Shown here: piece by piece, positions 56,403 to 64,000 of the stretch
How positions within the stretch are numbered: position 1 is the first letter of the stretch
Layout of the letters: each line of letters starts with the position of its first letter
Origin: Rhodococcus globerulus NBRC 14531
Lineage (GTDB): Bacteria > Actinomycetota > Actinomycetes > Mycobacteriales > Mycobacteriaceae
NCBI RefSeq assembly: GCF_001894805.1
Contig: NZ_BCWX01000001.1
Location: forward strand, 124,001 to 188,000
Direction of reading: 5' to 3'
Length of the DNA stretch: 64,000 bases
Made by a program: the position numbers and the translations under genes
The notes under the pieces: model-generated
Database searches by the model: none
Seen by the model: only the letters and a program-made list of their open reading frames with translations
What the model was told of the DNA's origin: nothing

Positions 56403-57557
56403 TCAGCGGGTCGGCGACGACAGTAGTGGGATCAGTAGTTCGTCCGGTGTGAGGGCGCCGTGCTGACCGGGCAGCCCGGCCAAGCCTGATTCCACCGAGC
56501 GGCGCACCACAGCAACATCGTCGGTGGCGATGGCGATGACGTCGCCGATTCGCCCGTGAAACGCGGAATGTACTGAGGGGCCGAATAATCCGGCGACAAT
56601 GCCCTCGGCCCGTGTGCCGATCCACATCCGGTCGCCGAGTTCGGCTCGCCACCGCGCAGCCACGTCGGCTGCCGCACCTTCGCGGGTGTGGATGTGCCGG
56701 CAGCGTGGTTCGCCGGCGAGCGCGAGGACGTCTTTGGACAGGACCGGCGAGTTGTCGTAGTCGATCTTGTTCGCGTCGGTGATCTCGACCATTCCGTGGT
56801 CGGCGGTCACGATCAGAGTCACGTCCGGACCGAGAGCAGCGGCGAGTTGTTCGACAACACGATCGACCAGTGACAGTTGCTGGAGCCACGGCTCCGATTC
56901 AGGTCCGTACACATGCCCGAGGGCGTCGATCTCGCTGATATAGCAATACGTGAACGTGCGCTCCGCGGATTTTGCGACGGCAACCGTGCGAGCCACCAGA
57001 TCGCCGTACGCCTGAATGCCGGCAAAAGCTGCACCGCGCATGCCCGCGCGAGTAAGTCCGCTGCCGTCGAACTTGGACGGGACAACCGTCGTCACAGTGA
57101 TGCCTGCGGCCTGGGCCCGGTCGAACGTCGTGGCTTCCGGTTGAAGAACCTCGGGGACGATCGAATCGGCGTACGACTCTTTTTTCCCGGTGGGATGCCA
57201 TCCGAGCCAGTTGAACACCGCATCGGCTTCCTCGACGTACGACTGGTAGCCGGTAATGCCGTGCGCGCCTGACGGGAGGCCGGTTCCCAGGGACACGATG
57301 CTGGTGGCCGTCGTCGTGGGAAATCCGGCGCGGATGGGGGAGCCCACCCAAGAGTTCAGGTACGGGGCATGCTCGGCATTGCGCGCCAGGAGATTGGCTC
57401 CCATACCGTCGACCAGCAAGATCACCGTTCTCTTGCTGGGTGGCAGATTCAGTCGATTGGCCTCGCCGGCAACTCCCAGCGAGGCGAGAATTGACGGCGC
57501 AAGGGTCGACAGTGTCGGTTGTGAGTACACATCGAGGAGAGGTGCGGGGGCGGGCAT
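56403..57557 (-). CDS. Alkaline phosphatase superfamily phosphodiesterase / nucleotide pyrophosphatase
   Basis: This 384-residue soluble protein has the metal sites of the NPP/alkaline phosphatase superfamily: LLVDGMGANLL (Asp), the nucleophile Thr in GFPTTTATS, EIDALGHVYGP (Asp, His) and VTADHGMVEI (Asp-His). It lacks a signal peptide. Members cleave nucleotide or lipid phosphodiesters; the substrate here is unknown. It is the downstream partner of the VOC gene on the same strand, separated from it by a multi-hairpin repeat. Confidence 0.87.
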   Translation of the reverse strand: MPAPAPLLDVYSQPTLSTLAPSILASLGVAGEANRLNLPPSKRTVILLVDGMGANLLARNAEHAPYLNSWVGSPIRAGFPTTTATSIVSLGTGLPSGAHGITGYQSYVEEADAVFNWLGWHPTGKKESYADSIVPEVLQPEATTFDRAQAAGITVTTVVPSKFDGSGLTRAGMRGAAFAGIQAYGDLVARTVAVAKSAERTFTYCYISEIDALGHVYGPESEPWLQQLSLVDRVVEQLAAALGPDVTLIVTADHGMVEITDANKIDYDNSPVLSKDVLALAGEPRCRHIHTREGAAADVAARWRAELGDRMWIGTRAEGIVAGLFGPSVHSAFHGRIGDVIAIATDDVAVVRRSVESGLAGLPGQHGALTPDELLIPLLSSPTR

Positions 57558-57617
57558 CCCATGAGATTAGGCGGTGAACGCCGAAAACTGCATACCTTCT
57601 GGGCATGCGTTCAAATT

Positions 57618-57686
57618 GGGGGCGAAGCCCCCGTGCGCCTTTTTGGTAGTCGGCGCTACCGGAAAGGCGCACAGGGCCGCAGGCCC
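57618..57686. repeat. Composite palindromic repeat (three hairpins)
   Basis: Three palindromes follow one another: GGGGGCGAAGCCCCC (57618-57632), two 17-base arms at 57633-57649 and 57656-57672 that pair with two G-U, and GGGCCGCAGGCCC (57674-57686). The middle one is shared with the aftD copy at 5531 and partly with 58479-58510. It fills the gap between the VOC and phosphodiesterase genes and could also end transcription. Confidence 0.75.
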
Positions 57687-58445
57687 TCAGCCCACGATGG
57701 TCGAAATACGGAACGCCGCCCCTAGTGGATCTGCGACACCCGCCAGGCGTCCGAACGGGGTGTCCTCAGGGGCCGCGATGACGCTGCCACCGAACTCGAC
57801 GACCTTTGCGACCGCGGCATCGGTGTCGTCGGCGCCGAAGTACACCTGCCAGAACGACGGCACCTCCGTCGGCAGGAACGAACTGGCATCCATGACGCCG
57901 GCAATCGCGGGGCCGCCCAGCTTGGCCTGTGAATAGCGGAACTCGTCCGTGTCACCCATCGACTCGAACTGCCAGCCGAACACATCCGCGTAGAACGGCA
58001 GAGCCGCCGTGTAATTCTTCGACATCGTCTCGTGCCATACCGGAGCGCCGGGAACTCCGACCACACCGAATCCCTCATGCTGATCGGGCTGCCAGATTCC
58101 GATCACCGCACCGGCCGGATCGCCGACAATCGCCATGCTCCCCTGATCGCCGACCTGCATGGACGGCATCATGATCGTGCCGCCGGCAGCCTCCGCTTTG
58201 GCGGCCGAGGCAGCCGCGTCGGAGGACGAGATATAGGTGGTCCAGATGTTGCCGTACGGATTGCCCTCCTGCTGGGGGCCGAGACCGGCAATGGGCTGCC
58301 CGTCCTTGCTGAAGATGGCGTATCCGCCGTACTGCGGATCGTCGTTGCCGTCGACCTGCCAGCCGAACACGTTGGTGTAGAAGTTCTTCGCGACCTCGGT
58401 GTCCGAACTGGTGAGGTCGATCCAACAGGGAGTTCCGTCGAGCAT
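57687..58445 (-). CDS. VOC-superfamily protein with two glyoxalase-like domains
   Basis: This is a 252-residue protein with two similar halves. The first starts TPCWIDLTSSDTEVAKNFYTNVFGWQ and the second PVWHETMSKNYTAALPFYADVFGWQFE. Each is a beta-alpha-beta-beta-beta module of the vicinal oxygen chelate type. Such tandem proteins occur often in actinobacteria as antibiotic-resistance or unknown proteins (CFP32-like); a reaction cannot be named. ATG 58445 has AGGAGG upstream. The gene lies 47 bases after the M20 amidohydrolase gene. Confidence 0.88.
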   Translation of the reverse strand: MLDGTPCWIDLTSSDTEVAKNFYTNVFGWQVDGNDDPQYGGYAIFSKDGQPIAGLGPQQEGNPYGNIWTTYISSSDAAASAAKAEAAGGTIMMPSMQVGDQGSMAIVGDPAGAVIGIWQPDQHEGFGVVGVPGAPVWHETMSKNYTAALPFYADVFGWQFESMGDTDEFRYSQAKLGGPAIAGVMDASSFLPTEVPSFWQVYFGADDTDAAVAKVVEFGGSVIAAPEDTPFGRLAGVADPLGAAFRISTIVG

Positions 58446-58492
58446 GAGTTCCTCCTGGGCGTCGTTGTGGTGGTTGACGCTACCGAAAAGAC

Positions 58493-59647
58493 TCACGGGG
58501 CGGCAGGTCCTTCAAGGAGCCGGGCACGCACCTCCGCATCCGTTGCACAGTCGATCGCCGTCCACGCCAGTCCCAGCGCGCCGTCCAGGACGGCTTTGTC
58601 GCCGGTCTCGGAGCGGCAGTACGCAGTGAACTCGGGCTGGTGATTGCCGGCGCCGTTGCATTCGATTCCGATGATGGGATGGATGGTGGGGATGCGGTGC
58701 GAGACATTGCCCATGTCCGTCGATCCGGCTGCCGGACCGTTGTAATCGAAGAACGTGCGACCGAGAGCCTCGAGGTTCTCCTGGTAGAGAACGCTCAACT
58801 GCTGATCCCACCGTGACTCCGCGTACGCGGGCGACGGTGACGTCATCGCGATGTCGCAACCCGTCGCGATGGCACCGGCGGTGAAGCACTGCTCCACCTT
58901 GGGCTGGGCTGCCTCGACGCCGCCCAGCGTTTCGGCTCGGACGGCGTACGTCCCGTGTGAACTACCGGGAATGACATTGGGTGCGACACCGGCGTCGCTG
59001 ACGTAGCCGTGAACTTGAACGTCCTTCGGAAGATGCTGTCGCAGTAAACCGATGCTCACCTGGGCGACGGTGAACGCGTCGGCCGCGTTGACGGCGCCGA
59101 CGGCAAACGACGCGTGCGAGGACACTCCGGTGTACTCGACGTCGAGGTGCGAGATGGCAAGCATGTTGGGGGCGCGCAGGTCTCCCGCGCCGGGGTGCAC
59201 CATCATGGCGCAGTGCAGTGAATCGAAGATGCCCTCCTCGAGCATGACGACCTTTCCGCCGCCACCCTCTTCGGCGGGAGTTCCGAAGACGGCCACGGTG
59301 ATTCCCAATTCGTCGGCCAACGGTGCGAGGAGCAATCCCGCGGTCACAGCGGCAGAGGCGATGATGTTGTGCCCGCAGGCATGTCCGATGTCCGGGAGCG
59401 CGTCGTACTCGGCAAACAGTCCGATCACGAGTTCGCCGTTGCCGTACGTAGCGGCGAGTGCGGTCGGGAGTCCGGCAACACCGCGCTCGACCGCAAAACC
59501 GGCACCCTCGAGCATGTCCGCGACGGCGGCCGACGCGTTGTATTCGGCAAACGCGAGTTCGGGATCTTCATGGATCTGGTGACTCAGTGCCAGTGCGGCA
59601 TCGGAGATGGTGTCGAGGTGCTTGGCCGCGCGATCTTTTGTCGTCAT
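58493..59647 (-). CDS. M20-family metallo-amidohydrolase (AbgB/aminoacylase type)
   Basis: This is a 384-residue binuclear-metal hydrolase. Metal and catalytic residues are in GHACGHNIIAS (Asp-like/His), TPAEEGGGGKVVMLEEG (Glu-Glu) and MMVHPG (His). SSHASFAVGAVNAADAF belongs to the lid domain. The family hydrolyses N-acyl or N-aminobenzoyl amino acids or small peptides. It heads the M20-VOC-phosphodiesterase series and is divergent from a two-domain Lrp regulator, its probable controller. The ATG is at 59647. Confidence 0.88.
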   Translation of the reverse strand: MTTKDRAAKHLDTISDAALALSHQIHEDPELAFAEYNASAAVADMLEGAGFAVERGVAGLPTALAATYGNGELVIGLFAEYDALPDIGHACGHNIIASAAVTAGLLLAPLADELGITVAVFGTPAEEGGGGKVVMLEEGIFDSLHCAMMVHPGAGDLRAPNMLAISHLDVEYTGVSSHASFAVGAVNAADAFTVAQVSIGLLRQHLPKDVQVHGYVSDAGVAPNVIPGSSHGTYAVRAETLGGVEAAQPKVEQCFTAGAIATGCDIAMTSPSPAYAESRWDQQLSVLYQENLEALGRTFFDYNGPAAGSTDMGNVSHRIPTIHPIIGIECNGAGNHQPEFTAYCRSETGDKAVLDGALGLAWTAIDCATDAEVRARLLEGPAAP

Positions 59648-59717
59648 CGTCTGAGACTGCGTTCGCGCTGGGATCTGCGGACCAAAATGCAGTATTTGTG
59701 TACTAATTTATCTCTTC

Positions 59718-60728
59718 ATGCAGGATTCGATAGTTTTGGACGAGATCGATCTGCGAATCGTCCACGCGATGCAGGTACAGCCGCGCGCACCGTGGGCGTT
59801 GATCGGCAGCGTTGTCGGGGTTGATCCGGTGACCGCTGCGCGTCGGTGGAGATCTCTCACCGACTCGGGCACTGCCTGGATAGCGGCGTACCCGGCTGCC
59901 GACGCGGGATCGGTGTTGGCATTCCTCGACATCCGGTGCGAACCTCGATCACGCAAACGGATCGTCGACGAACTCGTGGCGCACGCGCATGTGATGAGCG
60001 TGAACGTTCACTCGGGTGGTTGCGCAGTCATGGCGGAAGCGTTGTTTGTCGGCACAGATGCGCTGGCTCGATACGTACTCGACGATCTGCAACTTCAGGA
60101 CGGGGTGACCGACGTCGTGGTGCATCCTGTCACCAGGGTATTCACCGAGGGAAGCCGTTGGCGGCTGGGCACTCTCGAACCGTCCGGTGTTCGGACGTTG
60201 CGTGAATCAGGGGTGGCACCGCCGCCACTCGGCCGCCGACATCCGTTGGACCGGGCAACGGTCGCCGTGATCGACGTTCTCGGACGCAGACCGCGCGTGT
60301 CGGTGACCGAACTGGCTCATGAACTCGAGATCAGCACCTCGACGGCTCGTCGACGGCTGGGCCGCGCCCTGTCGCAGCACACTCTGTTGCGTTGTGAATT
60401 GGCGAGATTCGCGACGGGGCGGCCGATCCGGGTACTGTTCACGGCTCGGATTCCAGTGCTCGATGCGGAGCGTGCGGCGCGAATCCTACGGGCCCGGACG
60501 GAGATTCGTCTTGTTGTCGCCGTTGCCGGATCGAACAACCTCTTCTTTGCCGGGTGGTTTCGCGCACTGCCTGACCTCGCGGCACTCGAAGCGGACTTGG
60601 CTGCCCGGGCGCCGACGCTCGAAGTGGTGGACCGGCGAGTTGTTCTGGACACGCCAAAACTGATGGGGCACTTGCTCGATCGGGACGGCCGATCCATGGG
60701 TGTGGTTCCGGTGAGTGTCAGGTCGTGA
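59718..60728 (+). CDS. Two-domain Lrp/AsnC-family regulator
   Basis: This 336-residue protein is a tandem duplication of the Lrp plan. A degenerate first HTH (LDEIDLRIVHAMQVQPRAPWALIGSVVG) and its ligand-binding (RAM) part are followed by a second HTH (RATVAVIDVLGRRPRVSVTELAHELEISTSTARRRL) and a second RAM part. Ordinary Lrp proteins are half as long. It probably senses an amino acid or amide and controls the divergent amidohydrolase gene, 70 bases away. Its 3' end overlaps the convergent alpha/beta hydrolase gene by 11 bases. Confidence 0.88.
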   Translation: MQDSIVLDEIDLRIVHAMQVQPRAPWALIGSVVGVDPVTAARRWRSLTDSGTAWIAAYPAADAGSVLAFLDIRCEPRSRKRIVDELVAHAHVMSVNVHSGGCAVMAEALFVGTDALARYVLDDLQLQDGVTDVVVHPVTRVFTEGSRWRLGTLEPSGVRTLRESGVAPPPLGRRHPLDRATVAVIDVLGRRPRVSVTELAHELEISTSTARRRLGRALSQHTLLRCELARFATGRPIRVLFTARIPVLDAERAARILRARTEIRLVVAVAGSNNLFFAGWFRALPDLAALEADLAARAPTLEVVDRRVVLDTPKLMGHLLDRDGRSMGVVPVSVRS

Positions 60729-61662
60729 TCAGGCTCGTGTGCGAGAGCCAGGCCAGGACATGACGGTTGAACTCGTCGGGTAATTCCAGCTGGGGAGTGT
60801 GCCCGGTGTCGCCGAGGATGATCGTGGTCCAGTGCGGATGTGCTGCGGCGGCAGATCGTGCCGCCGCTACCGAGACGAGGCGATCGCGCTCGCCGTGCAG
60901 CAGGAGGGTGGGAGCACTGATGTCGCGCAATGCTTTTCGATACTTCTGTGGACGGGCCAACACGGTGAGCAGTGATCGTGCAGCTTGCAGGAAGTCTGCA
61001 TCCTGAGTGGCGAATTCGCGCCTGATCTTCGCCAGGGCCGCGCCTGCTGTAGCCACCTCGGAGTCGGCGCGGGCTGGGTCGACGAAGCAGAGGTTGGTCA
61101 TCTGCGTCGCCAACTGCTCGTCCGTCATCGTCCGTCGGCCAAGGCTCATTGCCCGTTCCCCCACATAGGGCAGCGCGTACACGAGGAATTGGGCAGCGAT
61201 AACGGGGTCGGGGATCCGAATCGGTAGCGGCAGTGCCGGGTCGACCAATACCAGGCCGGCCACCGAATCAGGGCGGGCGGCGGTAGCGAGGGCAGATACC
61301 ATTCCGCCCATCGAGTTGCCGAACAGAATGACCGGTTTCCCGACAACGTTGTCGATAAACCGGTTCAGGAGTGCAGCATTTGCCTGAATGTGTGTAGTGC
61401 GACCGAGAGCCTGTGTGAGGCCGAAGCCGGGCAGATCCACCGCGTAGACACGGGCGTGATTCGCCAGCGTGGGCGCCACCCGGACCCAGTTCAAATGCGA
61501 GCCGCCAAGTCCGTGAACCAGGACGATAGGTGTCGAGTCTTCCGGTCCACCGAAGTCTACCCAGTGCATGTCCCCGTCGAGGTCGGCGATGTTGCTGATT
61601 CCGCCCCACGGGGCACTGAGCGCAGTGTCGACGGCTTCCACGGCGGAACGGGGCAAAGTCAT
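60718..61662 (-). CDS. Alpha/beta-hydrolase fold protein
   Basis: This is a 314-residue hydrolase. The oxyanion region is HGLGGSHLNW, the nucleophile elbow GNSMGGMV, and the acid and base are in LLLHGERDRLV and GDTGHTPQLE. The set is typical of esterases, epoxide hydrolases and C-C hydrolases; the substrate is unknown. ATG 61662 follows GGAGGG closely and gives the family's usual start; the longer frame adds an unconserved basic stretch. Confidence 0.87.
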   Translation of the reverse strand: MTLPRSAVEAVDTALSAPWGGISNIADLDGDMHWVDFGGPEDSTPIVLVHGLGGSHLNWVRVAPTLANHARVYAVDLPGFGLTQALGRTTHIQANAALLNRFIDNVVGKPVILFGNSMGGMVSALATAARPDSVAGLVLVDPALPLPIRIPDPVIAAQFLVYALPYVGERAMSLGRRTMTDEQLATQMTNLCFVDPARADSEVATAGAALAKIRREFATQDADFLQAARSLLTVLARPQKYRKALRDISAPTLLLHGERDRLVSVAAARSAAAAHPHWTTIILGDTGHTPQLELPDEFNRHVLAWLSHTSLITT

Positions 61663-61760
61663 CCCTCCAGAATGCCCTGTATTTGTTGATCGTGTGAGTG
61701 CCCTGTGCCGTCGATCACGCAGTGTTGTAGCGGCGCCGAACGCCACTGGTCTATTGGACT

Positions 61761-61991
61761 GTGGCAGAAACGGTTTCGCAGTTGTCCGGTTTGCCCGATC
61801 TCATTTGGGTGCTTGTCACCGCAGACGCACCGTCCGGCATACTGGCAGCCATGTGGTGGATGGTCGGGTTAATCATTCTGACTGTTCTGAGCCTGTCGTC
61901 CGCTTTGGTGGCATTTGTATTTCACCGATCAACGGCTGAGGACAGGACATTGCTGGGTGATCGTAGTAAAAGCACAGTCGAACGGCCCTGA
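61761..61991 (+). CDS. Small single-pass membrane protein, unknown function
   Basis: This 76-residue product begins at GTG 61761. It has a polar start and one strong membrane segment (MWWMVGLIILTVLSLSSALVAFVF, about 31-54) ending in a short charged tail. I do not recognise it. It runs divergent from the alpha/beta hydrolase and convergent to the SDR gene, sharing a hairpin terminator with the latter. Confidence 0.55.
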   Translation: MAETVSQLSGLPDLIWVLVTADAPSGILAAMWWMVGLIILTVLSLSSALVAFVFHRSTAEDRTLLGDRSKSTVERP

Positions 61992-62014
61992 ATCGGTAAT
62001 CGATCCAGGGCCGT
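61982..62014. terminator. Terminator between the small membrane gene and the SDR gene
   Basis: ACGGCCCTG (61982-61990) pairs with CAGGGCCGT (62006-62014). Four further inner pairs follow after one mismatch. It covers the stop of the small gene. Confidence 0.65.
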
Positions 62015-62025
62015 CCACAGTTCTG

Positions 62026-62787
62026 TCACCCCCAGCGGGACTGTCCACCGTCGAGCGGGATTGTGGCACCGGTCAGGTAGCCGGCGTCGGGTCCGACGAG
62101 GAACGCGACGGCAGTGCCGATGTCGTTTTCACAGTCACCGATGCGGCGCATCGGAATGCTGGCAACGAAGGCCGCTGCTTCCTCGGGGCGAGCCTCGGCC
62201 CACCGCTGCAAACCGGGCGACGACGCGTGTGGGGCGACAGCAAGAACACGAATCCCGTCCACACCCCACTCGCAGGCTGCTGCTCGCGTGAGCGCACGCA
62301 CGGACTCCTTGACGGCCGCGTACCCGCCGTAGCCGCTGGCGTCCCAACGAACGGCCACCGAGCTGACCATGTTGATGATCGCGCCGCCGCCACGGGCCTT
62401 CATCGACGGGTAGCACGCCTGCATCGTGCGCAGAGTTGCCACGGGCCCGGACTCGAGTCCGGCAGCCAGCTTCTCGGGCGTCAGATCCAGAATGTTGCCC
62501 AAGGGGTTCAGGCTCGCGTTGTTGACGAGGATGTCGACGCCGCCGAACAGTTCGACGGTTCGGTCAACAGCAGCGGTGATTGAGTCTCCGTCGCTGACAT
62601 CGGCCAGCACCGGCTCGGCGCGGCCACCACGGTCGGCGATTTCCTTGCACGTGTCCACGAGCTTCGATTCGGTGCGACCGACAACTGCAATGGACGCACC
62701 TTCCTTGGCCAGGGCAAATGCGACTCCCTGCCCAACACCTTGGCCAGCGCCTGTGATGAGCGCCACTTTTCCGTCCAATTTGCCCAC
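62026..62787 (-). CDS. Short-chain dehydrogenase/reductase (SDR)
   Basis: This is a classical 253-residue SDR: cofactor motif TGAGQGVGQGVAF, NNAS, catalytic Ser in MVSSVAV and Tyr-x-x-x-Lys in YGGYAAVKES. It ends GYLTGATIPLDGGQSRWG. Residues GRTE at the end of the second strand suggest NADP(H). GTG 62787 has AGGAG upstream and gives the normal N terminus (GKLDGKVALITG). The substrate is unknown. Confidence 0.9.
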   Translation of the reverse strand: MGKLDGKVALITGAGQGVGQGVAFALAKEGASIAVVGRTESKLVDTCKEIADRGGRAEPVLADVSDGDSITAAVDRTVELFGGVDILVNNASLNPLGNILDLTPEKLAAGLESGPVATLRTMQACYPSMKARGGGAIINMVSSVAVRWDASGYGGYAAVKESVRALTRAAACEWGVDGIRVLAVAPHASSPGLQRWAEARPEEAAAFVASIPMRRIGDCENDIGTAVAFLVGPDAGYLTGATIPLDGGQSRWG

Positions 62788-62992
62788 TGTTGTTCTCCTG
62801 CTCGTCATTTAGCGGTCCCCGAATGGTTGCCTCCTCCGCGCAGTATTTCTCCTGGCTTCTTACTGGTCGGGATGTGATTTGCATCCCACTCAGTGGAACC
62901 GCTTTTAAAATCGGTCGTCTTACAGCTAGTGTGAGCGCCGTTACATACCCGGCGTGGGGCACACGCACACATTCCATGATGAGGAGATTGAA

Positions 62993-63139
62993 ATGCCAAC
63001 CACAGGTAGCATTGACGCCGATACCGCTAAGTTGCTCGGCGACCTGGCTAAGTACGCTTCGCCCATCGCAGGCCTCATCGGCGGCGTCGGCGCGATCCTC
63101 GGCCTCGCCGGACTGATCAACGCCGGCACCGGCTCCTGA
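62993..63139 (+). CDS. 48-residue hydrophobic peptide, unknown
   Basis: The ATG at 62993 has GAGGAG six bases upstream. The product begins MPTTGSIDADTAKLLGDLAK and continues with a Gly/Ala/Ile/Leu-rich helix of about 28 residues with several GxxxG-like spacings (IAGLIGGVGAILGLAGLINA), ending AGTGS. There is no signal peptide. It could be a small channel-forming mycomembrane peptide of the PorA/PorH kind, a holin-like or a bacteriocin-like peptide; the sequence does not decide. It has its own 205-base upstream region and a strong terminator, which argues for a real, independently expressed gene. Confidence 0.65.
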   Translation: MPTTGSIDADTAKLLGDLAKYASPIAGLIGGVGAILGLAGLINAGTGS

Positions 63140-63157
63140 TCTGTTTCTGATCTGAAT

Positions 63158-63195
63158 CTCCGGCCCGCGAACTGGCAACAGGTCGCGGGCCGGAG
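63158..63195. terminator. Terminator after the 48-residue peptide gene
   Basis: CTCCGGCCCGCGA (63158-63170) pairs perfectly with 63183-63195 around a 12-base loop. It lies between the peptide gene and the convergent glycosyltransferase gene. Confidence 0.8.
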
Positions 63196-63235
63196 GTCTA
63201 TCTACCGTTCCAATATCTGTGTCTTGCAGACACAT

Positions 63236-64000
63236 TCATTGGAAGCGGGCCTGCGGAACTTCCAGACTTTCGGCAGTGTCCGGCCGGGTGTAATTCTCCT
63301 TCGGCGTGAGGTCGAGGACTGCCTCGCTGCCGCGGTAGTGACGGAACCAGAAGAGCGAGCGGTCCGGTGTGATGCGGGTGTCTTCCCCCGTGGTTTTCCA
63401 GTACCAGTGAATGTCGGCGTCGAGAACTTCCGACAGGCGAACGATGTTCTTGCAGCCGTACTCTTGCAGCCCTTGGCATGTGAGGCTTCGCAGTTCGCGT
63501 GGTTCGCCGCGGCTGGTCCAGCGTGATTCGTAGACCAGTGCGTCGAGTTGGATGCGGTGGCAGTCCTGTTCCGATGCAGCGTGCAGTAGGTCGTCCCAGT
63601 TCAATCCCGGTGCGTGCTGGAGGTATTCGTCGGCGTCGATGAAGGCGCTCCAGGCGACAGTAGTGCGAAATCTCGTGATGTAGTCGACGTATGCCTCGAC
63701 CTGGCCGTGCACTATCCGGCCTTCCGCATTCCGGGGTTGCCATTCGACGACCGTGACCGGGAGGCCCTGCAGTTCGCGGCGAAATGCTGCTTGAACGTCA
63801 CTGTCGGACAGTGTTTCGGTGTACGCGCCGTAGGAGTTTCCGCGCTTGTCGACGCTTCCTCCGTGCCACCGGTTCAGGCTGAATGCGCTGCTGCGCCGCG
63901 ACGATCCAACGGAGCCGGTGTTGTCGTACAACACGATGTCCCATCCCTGTTCGATGTGGTGCACGCACCAATCGCGGATGAAGGGCAGGTGTTCGCGGGG
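63236..64000 (-). CDS. Family 92-type glycosyltransferase (5' part beyond window)
   Basis: The frame is open to the right edge, so the N terminus is missing. The visible 254 codons include REHLPFIRDWCVHHIEQGWD, the first motif of GT92/DUF23 transferases (NExxYLxEWxxYHxxxG), and the metal site in WSAFIDADEYLQHAPG (Asp-x-Asp). HWYWKTTGEDTRITPD and IVRLSEV follow. Such enzymes transfer galactose or other hexoses to glycans. It differs in fold class details from the four family 2 enzymes of the NRPS cluster and lies 20 kb away from them. Confidence 0.8.
   Translation of the reverse strand, partial: PREHLPFIRDWCVHHIEQGWDIVLYDNTGSVGSSRRSSAFSLNRWHGGSVDKRGNSYGAYTETLSDSDVQAAFRRELQGLPVTVVEWQPRNAEGRIVHGQVEAYVDYITRFRTTVAWSAFIDADEYLQHAPGLNWDDLLHAASEQDCHRIQLDALVYESRWTSRGEPRELRSLTCQGLQEYGCKNIVRLSEVLDADIHWYWKTTGEDTRITPDRSLFWFRHYRGSEAVLDLTPKENYTRPDTAESLEVPQARFQ

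Noticed and set aside
1..64000. CRISPR arrays, tRNA and rRNA genes
   Set aside because: No regularly spaced repeats, cloverleaf-like segments or rRNA signatures were noticed; the only tandem repeats are the coding ones at 14059 and 53065.

Overview
The window is high-GC actinobacterial DNA, most probably from a mycolic-acid bacterium of the genus Rhodococcus or a close relative in the Mycobacteriales. The evidence is gene order. A DUF3068/PorA-family gene, a membrane acyltransferase, aftD, a DUF2613 micro-gene, lpqI, a tetR gene, htdX, fabG4, fadA2 and fadE5 appear in the order known from the Mycobacterium tuberculosis Rv0227c-Rv0244c region. The synteny and species statements are from memory and were not computed.

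Region 1 (1-13.7 kb) is this conserved envelope and lipid core. It holds cell-wall genes (the DUF3068 protein, the acyltransferase, the arabinosyltransferase AftD, the lipoprotein LpqI) and a fatty acyl set (HtdX dehydratase, FabG4 reductase, FadA2 thiolase). An isochorismate synthase and a universal stress protein lie between them. Near-identical 16-bp palindromes stand before tetR and between fabG4 and fadA2, and a weaker copy precedes fadE5 33 kb away, which suggests one TetR regulon.

Region 2 (13.7-47.3 kb) separates fadA2 from fadE5, which are neighbours in M. tuberculosis. It starts with a VanW-family envelope protein and an F420-type oxidoreductase. The central part (17.2-43.5 kb) is a nonribosomal peptide cluster. 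It contains a free-standing A-T-TE protein, four family 2 glycosyltransferases, a three-gene DrrA-type ABC exporter and a 5755-residue NRPS with five C-A-T modules and a terminal C domain. Good matches to the IdeR/DtxR iron box sit before the A-T-TE gene and in the divergent promoter of the exporter and the giant NRPS. I infer an iron-repressed, glycosylated and exported peptide, possibly a siderophore, made on a split assembly line whose last C domain meets the A-T-TE protein. No catechol or hydroxamate genes, MbtH protein or uptake genes are in the window, so the chemistry stays open. The region ends with an XRE-regulated membrane protein pair and a YhgE/Pip membrane protein with a degenerate ATPase.

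Region 3 (47.3-64 kb) resumes with fadE5. It then carries a methyltransferase, a MacB/FtsX-type ABC transporter divergent from a two-component system, a FabH-like ketosynthase, a phosphodiesterase, a VOC protein, an M20 amidohydrolase with a divergent two-domain Lrp regulator, an alpha/beta hydrolase, an SDR enzyme, a 48-residue hydrophobic peptide and a partial family 92 glycosyltransferase. Most convergent or tandem gene ends carry strong hairpins. A palindromic repeat family occurs both between genes and inside the aftD coding sequence. I see no tRNA, rRNA, insertion sequence or CRISPR array, and no gene-free stretch above 300 bases.
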